The notes under the pieces were generated by a model that did not search any database, had not been told where the DNA came from, and worked only from the letters and a program-made list of their open reading frames with translations. This document shows positions 37,960 to 46,748 of a DNA stretch of 64,000 bases, in pieces. The position numbers were made by a program, and so were the translations under genes. The stretch comes from DATKRB01 sp036501425 (GTDB taxonomy: Bacteria; Actinomycetota; Acidimicrobiia; Acidimicrobiales; RAAP-2): positions 62,001 through 126,000 of the forward strand of contig DASYAI010000032.1 of the NCBI GenBank assembly GCA_036501425.1, written 5' to 3'. The first letter of the stretch is position 1; the number at the start of each line of letters is the position of its first letter.

Positions 37960-38934
37960 TCAGCGGTTCTGGGGGCGCTGGCGGACGGGACCACCCTGGA
38001 ACTCCATCCCGGCCATCAGGCCCGGGTGGCGGCTCCCGAACACCATCGAGTTCATCGCCCGGTTCACCTCCTCGGGCTCCCACTTGCGCTGGGCCCCTCC
38101 GGGAACGCTCACGCTCACGTCCCGGGTGAAGGGCTGGTAGTGGTGGATCTGGGTGCCCTGCACCATGAAGATCTGGCCGTTCACGTGCTGGGAGAGATCC
38201 GAGCCCAACCACACGATGAGCGGCGCCACGTTGCCGGGATTGGAGAGGTCGAACTCCTCGTACTCGTCCGGCTCCTTGACGCTGTCCTCCGAACCGACGG
38301 TGATGCCGATCAGGCGGGTGTTGCCCGACGGGGCGACACAGTTGACCCGGACCCCGTAGCGCTCCAGCTCGAGCCCGAGGGAGACGGTGAACATGGCGAT
38401 GCCGCCCTTGGCGGCGGTGTAGTTGGTCTGGCCGACGTTGCCCTGCAGGCCGACCAGCGAGCTCGTGGTGATCACCGAGGCGTTGACCCGGCCCCCGTCG
38501 ACCTGCTTGCTCTTCTCCCGCCAGTAGCTGCTGGCGTGGCGGGCGGGGGAGAAGTGCCCCTTCAGGTGGACCCGCACGACGTCGTCCCAGTCGCTCTCGT
38601 CGAGGTTGAAGATCATCTTGTCGCGCAGGATCCCGGCGTTGAGGACGAGGACGTCGAGGCTCCCGAAGGTCTCCACCGCCTGGTCGATCATCTCGCCCGC
38701 CGCCTTGTAGTCGGCGACGTCGGCGAAGTTGGCGACCGCCTCTCCCCCGCGCTGGCGGATGATCTCGGCCACCACCTCGGCGTCACGCTGGTTCGAGCCG
38801 CCGCCCCGGGGTCCTCCCCCGAGGTCGTTCACCACCACCTTGGCTCCCGCCGCTGCCAGGTCGAGGGCGTAGCCCCTGCCCACGCCGTGGCCGGCCCCGG
38901 TCACCACGGCCACCTTGCCGTCGAGCAGTCCCAT
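37960..38934 (-). CDS. Short-chain dehydrogenase, 3-hydroxyacyl-CoA type
   Basis: 324 residues. Classical SDR: VAVVTGAGHGVGRGYALDLAAAGAKVVVNDLGG (NAD-binding TGxxxGxG), LVLNAGIL, catalytic Ser in ITTSSLVGLQGNVG with YTAAKGG (YxxxK). The length and ...VVNDLGGGPRGGG pattern resemble the 3-hydroxyacyl-CoA dehydrogenase domain of peroxisomal-type multifunctional enzymes. The C-terminal extension (residues ~250-324) exceeds simple FabG. The ATG follows AGGAGG by 7 nt. Confidence 0.85.
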   Translation of the reverse strand: MGLLDGKVAVVTGAGHGVGRGYALDLAAAGAKVVVNDLGGGPRGGGSNQRDAEVVAEIIRQRGGEAVANFADVADYKAAGEMIDQAVETFGSLDVLVLNAGILRDKMIFNLDESDWDDVVRVHLKGHFSPARHASSYWREKSKQVDGGRVNASVITTSSLVGLQGNVGQTNYTAAKGGIAMFTVSLGLELERYGVRVNCVAPSGNTRLIGITVGSEDSVKEPDEYEEFDLSNPGNVAPLIVWLGSDLSQHVNGQIFMVQGTQIHHYQPFTRDVSVSVPGGAQRKWEPEEVNRAMNSMVFGSRHPGLMAGMEFQGGPVRQRPQNR

Positions 38935-39315
38935 CGATGTCCTCCTGTGTCGTCGTGTCGTTCTGTTCTGGTCGCCGTGTCGTGGGTGGCGCCGGCGCGG
39001 GCCGGCACGGCATCACGATCGGGACGGTCGTGCACCGGCATCCGGGCGCCCTCCGTACCGGCGCCCGCCCCATGATGCCGGTGGCCTCGCTGCCGGCCCG
39101 GGACCTCCGGGACTGGCCGGGCGGCCCGAGCCCGGATCGGACCGGACGGGCGCCCAGCGGTGCCACCGCCGTGTCATTTTGGACTGGGTCGCAATTCTGC
39201 GCAAGACTGCCCGCTCCGAGCGTAGGTTCGGACCGGTGTGCGCCGTGGCCTCGGGCCGGAGCCCGAGCGGCCGAGCATCGCGCCGGGGCCGCGCAGAGCA
39301 GGGGGTGGATCGCCA
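38935..39315. other. Divergent intergenic region, no gene seen
   Basis: 381 bp between the SDR gene (minus) and an acyl-CoA dehydrogenase (plus). No convincing small gene is seen. A TAGGTT hexamer at 39223-39228 may be the -10 of the plus-strand gene. A short dyad CGCAATTCTGCG lies near 39190, a possible operator. Confidence 0.3.
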
Positions 39316-40443
39316 GTGGAGCTGGAGTTGAGCAGCGACCAGGAGCTCTTCGTCGAGACGACCCGGCGCTTTTTGGAGGCCGAGAGCCCGTTGACCACGG
39401 TCCGGGCGCTGTCGGAGGACCCGGTCGGGTTCGACCGGGACTACTGGCGGCGCGGCGCCGAGCTGGGCTGGACCGCCCTGCTGGTGCCCGAGGAGCTCGG
39501 AGGCGGCAGCATCGCCGGGGTCGGCCTGCTGGACCTCGTTCTGGTGGCCGAGGAGATCGGCCGCCTGGTGGCGCCGGGACCCCTGCTGCCGGTCAACGTC
39601 GTGGCGTCGGCCATCGGACGCGCCGGCGCCCCCGGGCCCCAGGCCGAGGTGCTCGCCGGCCTGGTCTCCGGGGAGCTGATCGCCACCTGGGCCTTCGCCG
39701 AGCAGGATCCGACGTGGGACGCGGCCGGGGTGCGACTGCAGGCGACCCGACGGGGCGACGCCTGGGTCCTCGAGGGCACCAAGACCTTCGTGCAGGATGC
39801 GTCGGTCGCCGACTGGTTCCTCGTGACCGCCCGCACGGGCGACGGCCTCACCCAGCTGCTCGTCCCCCGGGACGCCCCCGGAGTCAGCGTGAGCCCGCTC
39901 GTCTCCCTCGACATGGTGCGCCGGTTCGGTGACGTGGCCTTTTCGGGGGTCGAGGTGGCGGCCCCCTACGTCGTGGGGGCGGTGGGCGACGCGGCGCCCG
40001 AGGTCGAACGCCAGACCCAGATCGCCCTCGCCCTCCAGAACGCCGAGACCGTCGGCGCGACGAGCCGCGTGTTCGAGTTCACCCTCGAGTACTGCAACGA
40101 TCGGGTGTCCTTCGGGCGCCCGATCGGTTCGTACCAGGCGGTCAAGCACCGCCTGGCCGACATGAAGATGTGGCTCGAGGCGTGCCTGGGCACGGCGACG
40201 GCCTCGGCCCGGGCGGCGGCCGCCGAGGCCCCCGACGCAGCCGAGCTGGCGAGCGTGGCCAAGGCGTACATCGGCGATCGGTGCCCGGCCATCATCCAGG
40301 ACGCCGTGCAGCTGCACGGCGGCATCGGCGTCACCTGGGAGGCCGACCTCCACCTCTACCTCCGCCGGGTCACCCAGAACGCGGCGCTCTACGGGTCGGT
40401 TCGCCAGCACCGCGAGCGATTGGCGTCGCTGCTCGGGATGTGA
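39316..40443 (+). CDS. Acyl-CoA dehydrogenase
   Basis: 375 residues, similar to the smaller subunit type of actinobacterial steroid and fatty acid acyl-CoA dehydrogenases. Segments: ELELSSDQELFVETTRRFLEAESPLTTVRAL, LLVPEELGGGS, WVLEGTKTFVQDASVADWFLVTAR, YCNDRVSFGRPIGSYQAVKHRLADMKMW and DAVQLHGGIGVTWEADLHLYLRRVTQN. The GTG at 39316 starts the family N-terminus. It is divergent from the SDR/acyl-CoA dehydrogenase pair, suggesting shared control. It is the last core gene before the accessory island. Confidence 0.87.
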   Translation: MELELSSDQELFVETTRRFLEAESPLTTVRALSEDPVGFDRDYWRRGAELGWTALLVPEELGGGSIAGVGLLDLVLVAEEIGRLVAPGPLLPVNVVASAIGRAGAPGPQAEVLAGLVSGELIATWAFAEQDPTWDAAGVRLQATRRGDAWVLEGTKTFVQDASVADWFLVTARTGDGLTQLLVPRDAPGVSVSPLVSLDMVRRFGDVAFSGVEVAAPYVVGAVGDAAPEVERQTQIALALQNAETVGATSRVFEFTLEYCNDRVSFGRPIGSYQAVKHRLADMKMWLEACLGTATASARAAAAEAPDAAELASVAKAYIGDRCPAIIQDAVQLHGGIGVTWEADLHLYLRRVTQNAALYGSVRQHRERLASLLGM

Positions 40444-40619
40444 GGCCCACCGGAGGGGGGATTGCAGTCTGACGCCGTTTTGCCCGGCGAGACTGAGGGG
40501 GGAAGAGGCCAGTTGATTTGCTCGTGAGCTTCCGGGGTACCCGGCGACCGGTGCGGCAAGGCGGAGGTCCCTCGACTGCTTGAGGAAGGTTGCGCTCATC
40601 CTCAGCGCGAGCTGTACAT

Positions 40620-40930
40620 GGTCATCGACAGCCTTCGAGAAATCGGATGCCGGCGGGTTCTTGTGGATGGAGAGATTGTTGACACTGCGAGTAGCCTGAG
40701 TCCTTCGGGGTCTGGAGCACGAGGTCGCTCAGGATCTCGACGAGAGTTTCCGACGTGGCGGAGTCTGTGATCCACTCGGCGAGCGACCGGTCGAGGGCGG
40801 CGAAGAGCGTCGTGTGGCGTGGCTTGCATTCCGGGCTTCTCGACCACCGTCCACACCACGGCGTTGCGAGGTGGATCGAGGCCGGACCGCATACGTCGGA
40901 GGCCATCTCCCAAAAGCACGGCGCGGTCGC
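40620..40930 (-). pseudogene. Possible IS630-type transposase remnant
   Basis: On the minus strand one frame reads GLDPPRNAVVWTVVEKPGMQA and the next RHTTLFAALDR. These resemble, in the right order, the (D/N)PP..AVV..VDEK..IQA and RHGTTTLFAAL segments of IS630-family DDE transposases, with a frameshift and loss of about 25 residues between. No terminal inverted repeats were identified. The surrounding 40444-41040 contains nothing else I can name. Confidence 0.4.
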
Positions 40931-41040
40931 CACGAGGCAGCTTCAGTGGACAAGTCGCATCCCCCCGCCAGCATCACTTATGCGGTGATGCACCAAGCGC
41001 CGAGGGGCACTTATCGGCGTCAACGCTCGAGGCGCGCTCC

Positions 41041-41069
41041 TTGACATATTCTGTTCTCCGACGTACAAA
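41041..41069 (+). promoter_or_regulatory. Strong sigma-70-type promoter before the lectin/lysozyme-like gene
   Basis: Perfect -35 TTGACA (41041-41046), 17-nt spacer, -10 TACAAA followed by T (41064-41070). It is among the closest matches to consensus in the window and lies in AT-richer DNA. Confidence 0.6.
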
Positions 41070-41088
41070 TCATCGTAGTTAGGAGGGC

Positions 41089-41142
41089 GTGGGCCACGAC
41101 GCGACGCGCAACAACGAGCCGCGAGTGACTCCCATGGAATAA
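41089..41142 (+). other. Possible 17-residue leader ORF
   Basis: AGGAGG (41081-41086) is followed 2 nt later by GTG, opening VGHDATRNNEPRVTPME and stopping at a TAA that overlaps the AAGGAG of the next gene. It may be a leader peptide coupling translation, or chance; the spacing is short. Confidence 0.25.
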
Positions 41143-41152
41143 GGAGCGTTCA

Positions 41153-41995
41153 GTGGGGGTGACTTCGAGGTCACTGCGTTGGATTGGCCGTAAACTAGCA
41201 TCGGCTGGCATTGGTGGTGTTGCAGCTTTGACGATAGTCGCAGGGCTGTTCCCGCCGGAGCAACAACAACCATAACCACCACGACGCCGCCGTCGGGAAA
41301 ACCTACGGTCGTGGTAGGTGGATGTGGATCAGCTGGGACTTCTACGATAGTAGGACCAGGCACGGAAATGGCGGGAGGGTCAGATGTCTTCTCGCCAAAT
41401 TGCGATTATTATCTCGCTATGCAGACTGACGGCAAGTTGGTATGGCATGCGGGCTCCACTCCTCTTTGGGCTTCTGGCACGTCGGGCGAAGCCGGAAATT
41501 ACACAGTGATGCAGTCAGACGGCAATCTTGTTCTCTATAATTCCAGCAACAGCCCAATATGGGCGACGCAGACTTATGCTTATACAGATTCGTCATTGGC
41601 TGTTCAGAATGACGGAAACCTTGTCATATATTCTGACTCGGACAGCGCCGTCTGGGCTTATTCGTGGATGCAAATTGCTGCCGGTGCTCAAGCTTACGCC
41701 CAGGCAATCATGAGCATTGACGGTTGGTCGGCGTCTTCGCAATACTCGTACCTGGACGATCTCTGGACGCGGGAGAGCAACTGGGAATGGAACGTGGATA
41801 ATCCCTCATCGGGAGCGTATGGGATTCCTCAAGCGTTGCCAGCGTCGAAGATGGCGGCCGCTGGCCCGGACTACGTTTCCGACGGCTTAACGCAGGTTCA
41901 GCGGGGCCTTACTTACATCCTAAACATCTATGGCACTCCCTACAACGCCTGGGAGCACGAACTTGGTTATGGGGTGGTACGTCATGACCTCCTAA
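41153..41995 (+). pseudogene. Secreted B-lectin plus lysozyme/transglycosylase-like protein, two frameshifts
   Basis: A GTG 6 nt after AAGGAG opens a signal peptide (RSLRWIGRKLASAGIGGVAALTIVAGL) that runs into a stop at 41273. The adjacent frame continues with a Thr/Pro linker (ATTTITTTTPPSGKP). Three bulb-type lectin repeats follow (AMQTDGKLVWH, VMQSDGNLVLYN, AVQNDGNLVIYS), then a lytic-transglycosylase-like domain (LWTRESNWEWNVDNPSSGAYGIPQALPASKM). A second shift at GGGGTGG (41971-41977) separates it from the usual ending GYGWYVMTS and TAA at 41993. Removing one base at each site gives one intact gene, so these may be assembly errors or real mutations. As annotated without repair, the main frame is 41311-42063. 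Confidence 0.7.
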
Positions 41996-42209
41996 TGAGT
42001 AGACGACGCATCCCATCCTGCTCGATAGAGTTGATGACGTCGGCGGGGGTTACACGATCATGATCATGTGCTAACACGCTCTGGCGATCGATCGTGAATT
42101 GATTGCCTGGACGGGCCGTGGATAGGCACCTATAATGGCGTAAAGCTGACGATAGATAAATCCTTGGATTGCGTCCCTTGGACGGTGAACTGTAGGGGGT
42201 GAAGCGGAG

Positions 42210-43406
42210 ATGGGATTGGACCTACAGATTCGAGGTAGGTTTCGGTGGCGGTTCGCAGTTACAATTTGCCTTTTGTTGGCTGCGGCTCCCTTGATCGTCG
42301 GGGCCACGCGTGCGCAAGCCACCGTGCCGCCGAGCCTGTCGGTCAGCCCGAGCGCCGGTCCCGTCGGTTCGGTCGTGACCGTGCACTTCGGTCCGGCCTC
42401 GAACGGGTGCGTCACGCCGGCCTTCGAATCGCCTGGGGGCATCGGAGAGCCGCTTCCGTACGTCGGCCCTCTCGGTGCTCCCGACGGCGTGCACGGTGCC
42501 GATGATTTCGTCATCCCAAGCGTGATCGAATCCTCCCTTCCTCAGGCCAGTGTCCCGGTCTCGCCCGGAACGTACCGGTTCGTCTTGGCCTGCGACACGA
42601 CCAACAACCCGGCCACCCTCTCCACGGTCTCCGTTGCGTTCACGGTCACCCCGTCGCTGCCGCCGAGCTTCGTCGGAGCCGCAACCACGGCTGACGGCAA
42701 CGGGTACTGGCTCGTCCAAGCGGGCGGCGGTGTGTTCAGCTACGGCAACGCCCGCTTCTACGGGTCGCTGCCCGGCGAGGGGATCGTGCCGACCGACCAG
42801 GTCGTCGGGCTGGCTGCGACACCGGACGGCAAAGGGTACTGGCTGGTCAGCGCCGACGGCGGCGTGTTCAGCTTCGGCGATGCTGCGTTCCTCGGATCCA
42901 TGGGAGGCCAGCGCATCGACCAGCCGGTCGTCGGGATCGCCTCCACCAGCGACGGCAACGGGTACTGGTTGGTGTCGGCGACCGGCACCGTCTACCCGTT
43001 CGGCGACGCAACGCTCTCCGGCCAGCTCGATCAGGTGCCGAACGAACCGATCGTCGGCATCGCTCCGTCCCCTGACGGGAACGGCTACTGGGAGGTGGCG
43101 GCCGACGGCGGCGTCTTCGCCTTCGGCGACGCGCCGTTCCACGGTTCGATGGGCGGCCAGCCCCTCGACCAACCGGTCGTTGGGTTGGCCGTCGACGTCC
43201 AGACGGGCGGATACTGGGAGGTGGCGGCCGACGGAGGGGTCTTCGCCTTCGATGCGCCGTTCCTCGGCTCCGCGGCAGGCGCCCATCTGCACGCGCCGGC
43301 GACCGGCATCGCCGCCACGCCGTCCGGGCTCGGCATCCGGTTGGTGGCCGCCGACGGGGGCGTGTTCGACTTCGGCGACGCCGGGTTCTACGGCAGCGGG
43401 GCCTGA
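42210..43406 (+). CDS. Secreted six-blade repeat protein (Acidimicrobiia-type)
   Basis: 398 residues. The signal peptide (RFAVTICLLLAAAPLIVGATRAQA) is followed by an Ig-like/IPT-like segment (~40-150). Then come six ~41-residue repeats of the pattern VVG(I/L)A.T.DG.GYWLV..DGGVF.FGDA.F.GS (residues ~155-398), which likely fold into a beta-propeller. Repeat 5 lacks one Gly (FAFDAPF). Such repeats are abundant in Acidimicrobiia surface proteins, and this is the main taxonomic clue. The coding G+C is like the core genome, unlike its neighbours. The ATG at 42210 fits the signal peptide. Function unknown; probably exposed at the cell surface. Confidence 0.75.
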   Translation: MGLDLQIRGRFRWRFAVTICLLLAAAPLIVGATRAQATVPPSLSVSPSAGPVGSVVTVHFGPASNGCVTPAFESPGGIGEPLPYVGPLGAPDGVHGADDFVIPSVIESSLPQASVPVSPGTYRFVLACDTTNNPATLSTVSVAFTVTPSLPPSFVGAATTADGNGYWLVQAGGGVFSYGNARFYGSLPGEGIVPTDQVVGLAATPDGKGYWLVSADGGVFSFGDAAFLGSMGGQRIDQPVVGIASTSDGNGYWLVSATGTVYPFGDATLSGQLDQVPNEPIVGIAPSPDGNGYWEVAADGGVFAFGDAPFHGSMGGQPLDQPVVGLAVDVQTGGYWEVAADGGVFAFDAPFLGSAAGAHLHAPATGIAATPSGLGIRLVAADGGVFDFGDAGFYGSGA

Positions 43407-43433
43407 GCCGCCGGGCCTGGCGTCGGGTTCAGA

Positions 43434-43590
43434 TCAGACGGATCCGGCGACCTCGTGGGGGACGTAGGGCTCCTCCAGCAGGCCGATCTCATCGGAGTTC
43501 AGCGTGAGGTCGACCGCGGCCGGCGCCGTCGATGCGTTCGGTTTGGTGGCGCCGACGATCGGCGCGGTGACGATGGGCTTTGAGAGCATC
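43434..43590 (-). pseudogene. Displaced copy of the aldo/keto reductase 3' end
   Basis: 157 bp about 90% identical to 48716-48875, the last ~53 codons of the intact aldo/keto reductase, in the same orientation. It still encodes the C-terminus LLEEPYVPHEVAGSV and stop (43434-43436), compared with LLEEPYVPHEVAGFV in the intact gene. A net 3-nt deletion and substitutions lie further inside. Similarity stops abruptly after 43590 and before the stop codon, as expected for a duplicated attachment region. Confidence 0.85.
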
Positions 43591-43591
43591 G

Positions 43592-43841
43592 ACGGTCACC
43601 TCGCGACTGGCCGCGCCTGGTCGTCGGGGATATGCAAGAGCGGCACGAATCGGTCGAATGCTCGACCAGGGTGCCGACAGCCGACTTGCTGCCGGCGCCG
43701 ATGATGAGGTCGCCGTCCGTAATGCCGTGGAAGGCCCCAGGAGGGTCGGGTGGGGCTGAGGTCGCCTTTCCGCTTGGGCGGTAACTGGGAATGTCCCCCC
43801 GACCCTCTGATGCGCCGTGGCTGCTGATTTGAGATGTGCAC
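43592..43841 (-). pseudogene. IS30-type transposase remnant
   Basis: The minus strand encodes GDLIIGAGSKSAVGTLVEHST, then in the next frame RFVPLLHIPDDQARPVAR. Together they match the core of IS30-family transposases (GDLIIG..SAIGTLVERSTR..LLHLP) around the first catalytic Asp, with one frameshift. The N-terminal part is not recognisable and the C-terminal part is missing. It abuts the displaced aldo/keto reductase fragment. Confidence 0.55.
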
Positions 43842-44409
43842 TAGGTCGCTGGTTGCGGATACGCCAGCAGGGTGTCCTGGGGCTGGTGCAGCCGGTTCGG
43901 ATCGAAAGGGAAGAAGAACTCGGCGCTACTCGGAAGAGATCGTGGGTCGGGGTGGACCGTTCGTAAGACGCACCATCGGGGCCAACTCCAACAAGGTTTC
44001 CTCAAGATCCTCCGCGCTGAGGCGCCCTGGTGCTGGGGTCCAGCGGTCGGGCAACCTTGGTCCGGGCTGCTGGACGTACATGGTGGCCGTCACCATCGGT
44101 AACGAGCACCTGAGTTCCCTAGTGATCGCCCTCGACGTCATCTCTCCTGGGGCTGAGACGCAGGGCATCTGCATTTGCTGGCGGGTCACATGACGGCGAC
44201 CCAGTCCACTGCGAACGAGGGTCGCGGCTGGTTGTCGATTGACATCCAGGCGGAAGACTGTCAATCTAACGAAAATCGTACATGCGGTCTGCGGGCCGCT
44301 GACGACGAGCGGTATGGGCGGAAGGTGCTCGAGGGGGGCACTAGGTCGGGACCGATGCTTGCGCGAGCTTACGCAAATGGCTGAAGCTTGTGACGGGGGG
44401 CATTTTAGG
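43842..44409. other. 568-bp stretch without a recognisable gene
   Basis: No intact gene is seen. A short plus-strand segment reading RRYSEEIVGRGGPFVRRTIGANS (from about 43920) is faintly like the start of IS3-type OrfA proteins, but it decays at once. The rest is of mixed composition and precedes the secreted-protein operon. Confidence 0.3.
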
Positions 44410-45786
44410 GTGAAGAGACGACGTGCGCTGGTAGGCGTATTTTTTGTCAGCGCGGGCTTGGCAACTGCGGGTCTGCTCGGCACCTTTTCTGGTGCCGCAA
44501 CGCTACCTCCAAGCCCCCCCATACCTGTTGGAATGCCTCCAGCGCAGGCGGCAGGAATCGAGGGACATCCAGTGAGTTCCCTCCCGCCCGTCCCAAGTAC
44601 CACTCCAGTAGGGGTTCAGCCGACAACGCCATCGCCATGGGTTCAATATGCGACTCCCGTTCTACCCGATCCACCGATCGGATTTGGAGATGCCGACACC
44701 GGCTGGATCATAACGGGGATGGGGACAGAGCCGTCCATTGACGACAATCTCTCAGCCGGGGTACTGGAATACAATTGGCCTGGTGCGGCCGTTGCCGCTA
44801 CGAAAGACGGAGGCTCCACTTGGGTAACGTCGCTTAGTGACGCGAACGGCCTATGGGGGCTCGACGTGCTCAACGCCACAGATGTCTGGGCGGTCGGAGT
44901 GGAATCCCTATACGCGACCACTGACGGTGGCGTGAATTGGACAAAGGTCGGCGAACCATCGGGTACGGCCCTAGTCAACGTCCAATTCTCTGGACCTAGC
45001 ACTGGCCTGGGCATAACGACGCAGGGTGGTCTCCTAATCACGTCAGATGGGGGAAGAACGTGGACCGGGCCACCTTCGCCATCTCTGGCTTCGGGTCTGG
45101 CTGATGCTTGTACCGACTCGACGGGGTTTGAAATTGTTGACCAGCGCGGTGACATCTGGAACGTCGGCTCACTGTCGACGAGCCCAGAGGTAACCGAGGT
45201 GTTCTCGTCTTCAGCCGAGGCGGACACGATGGCCGTGGTGAGTTGTAACGCAGATGGCCAGGCCTGGGAAGAGGTCTATCCGAACTAGACTGGCGGCACG
45301 GGCGGTTTGACTGTCGTGGAGCGCAATCAAAGTGGATCATGGGTAACAACAGCCTCGTCGAATTCACCGAGTTCGACGCCCGCATTGTTCGAGCCAGCGA
45401 CTCCGCCTATGACGACCCGGGTGCCGGCAGCCGCCGCTCCTTACCCGGTTCTCTTTGGGAGTCCCGTGAGCACGTCAGAACCGTCGCTGGGTACTGGCTT
45501 ATTTCGGTCGACGGATGGCACCAATTTCCAATCAGCGTCCATTCCCCACCTCTTTGATGGGTCGGTGCCGAGTACAGCCAGTGGCGCGTCCGGGGTTCCG
45601 ACGACGTCGTTCTCCATCCCGTCGGGAGAAGTCAAAGTCCATGGAGTGTACTTTGGGAGCCCTGCGGCAGGGTGGCTTATTGCCGACGTGAAAACGTCTT
45701 CCACGACGGATTACACGCTCATTTTCAGTACTATGGATGGAGGTGCCACGTGGCAACCTCTCTATGAGTCACGGGAGGCGTCATGA
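44410..45786 (+). pseudogene. Secreted Asp-box (BNR) propeller protein interrupted by an in-frame amber codon
   Basis: The GTG at 44410 opens a signal peptide (VKRRRALVGVFFVSAGLATAGLLG) and a Pro-rich stretch. Propeller repeats follow with Asp-box motifs (TKDGGSTW, TTDGGVNW, TSDGGRTW) like YCF48/sialidase-type proteins. A TAG at 45286-45288 stops translation after EEVYPN, but the same frame continues without a break (TGGTGGLTVVERNQSGSW ... STMDGGATWQPLYESREAS) to 45786. The whole is one 459-codon gene with a nonsense codon; a reinitiation product from TTG at 45307 is possible. It overlaps the next gene by 4 bp. Confidence 0.75.
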
Positions 45787-46709
45787 GGGCTCTCCGCATG
45801 CGTCGGTTCGAGGGAGCGCGAGCCTGCGTCTTAGGCGCATTGCTTTCTATGACCCTATTAGTCACGTTCATTATGGTGTCCCAGCCCGCATCCGCAACGG
45901 GAAACTGTGGGAGCTACTGCTCAGGAGCGGATAGCTCTTCCGGGGTAAACATTGAGGGTAACAATCCTCAGGACTATGGAGGCGAGGTTGGGACCTACCT
46001 CTTTAATTTTGGTGGAACTGGTGGTCCCTGCCCGGCGTGGACAAATGGAATGTGTTTCAATACCGCAGGTGCAGCGAACGCCATTACAAGATGGAGCCAA
46101 GGTGGCGGCATCGGCGTATTCTACTACTACCTCACTGCGGGTCCAGCGTCTACAAGAAACCCCGGATACGATTCTTATTGCTGGGGATGGGAGCAAGGCT
46201 ACGAGGCTACGTTAGACGCCTATGACTATTACGGATCGTACCTGTATGACCCTTCGCCGTCAATGATGGTATTAGATCTCGATGACCCAGTTTCAAATTA
46301 TGGTTGGTATACATACCCGAACGCTTCTGAGGCAGCTGCAAACCGGCTCGTTTTCAATGGATTTACCGACTGGGTCGCTGGACGGACCTCCGCTGATTCC
46401 AACTGTGCAGGCCAAAATGGGATCTGGTGGTTTCAGTATATGCTATATGGAAATCCGTCCACGTGGCAAAACATAATGCCGGGACAGTCAAGCATACCTA
46501 ATACTCCCATATGGACGACCGAGCCAAACGAGTGCACTGGCAGCGTTCCCAACACGATGAGCCCGGCTGCCAGTTATAATTCCCCTTACGACTGGGGAGG
46601 GTATAGTAATTACCTTGAGGACTGGCAGTTCCAGACGTGTACTGGGTATGACTATGATGAAGGGTATAACGGTTGGTACATGCCGGTATTTGGATACAAT
46701 ATGAACTAA
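45783..46709 (+). CDS. Secreted aromatic-rich protein of unknown function
   Basis: 308 residues. A long signal peptide (RACVLGALLSMTLLVTFIMVSQPASA) is followed by a mature domain very rich in Tyr, Trp, Gly and Asn, with several Cys (CGSYCSGAD, GPCPAW, DSYCWGWEQGY, ADSNCAGQNGIWWFQYM, PNECTG, FQTCTGYDYD). The alternating strand/helix pattern and motifs such as MVLDLDDP and IPNTPIWTTEP hint at a TIM-barrel, glycoside-hydrolase-like fold, but I cannot assign a family. It is translationally coupled to the upstream Asp-box gene (ATGA). Its G+C is well below the core genome. Confidence 0.7.
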   Translation: MRALRMRRFEGARACVLGALLSMTLLVTFIMVSQPASATGNCGSYCSGADSSSGVNIEGNNPQDYGGEVGTYLFNFGGTGGPCPAWTNGMCFNTAGAANAITRWSQGGGIGVFYYYLTAGPASTRNPGYDSYCWGWEQGYEATLDAYDYYGSYLYDPSPSMMVLDLDDPVSNYGWYTYPNASEAAANRLVFNGFTDWVAGRTSADSNCAGQNGIWWFQYMLYGNPSTWQNIMPGQSSIPNTPIWTTEPNECTGSVPNTMSPAASYNSPYDWGGYSNYLEDWQFQTCTGYDYDEGYNGWYMPVFGYNMN

Positions 46710-46748
46710 GCTAATCACTTTGTCCGTAGATTTAGTCAACTGAGGCCC

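Noticed and set aside
43900..44193. Possible IS3-type OrfA fragment (RRYSEEIVGRGGPFV...)
   Set aside because: Only a faint resemblance over about 20 residues, no helix-turn-helix continuation and no OrfB nearby.
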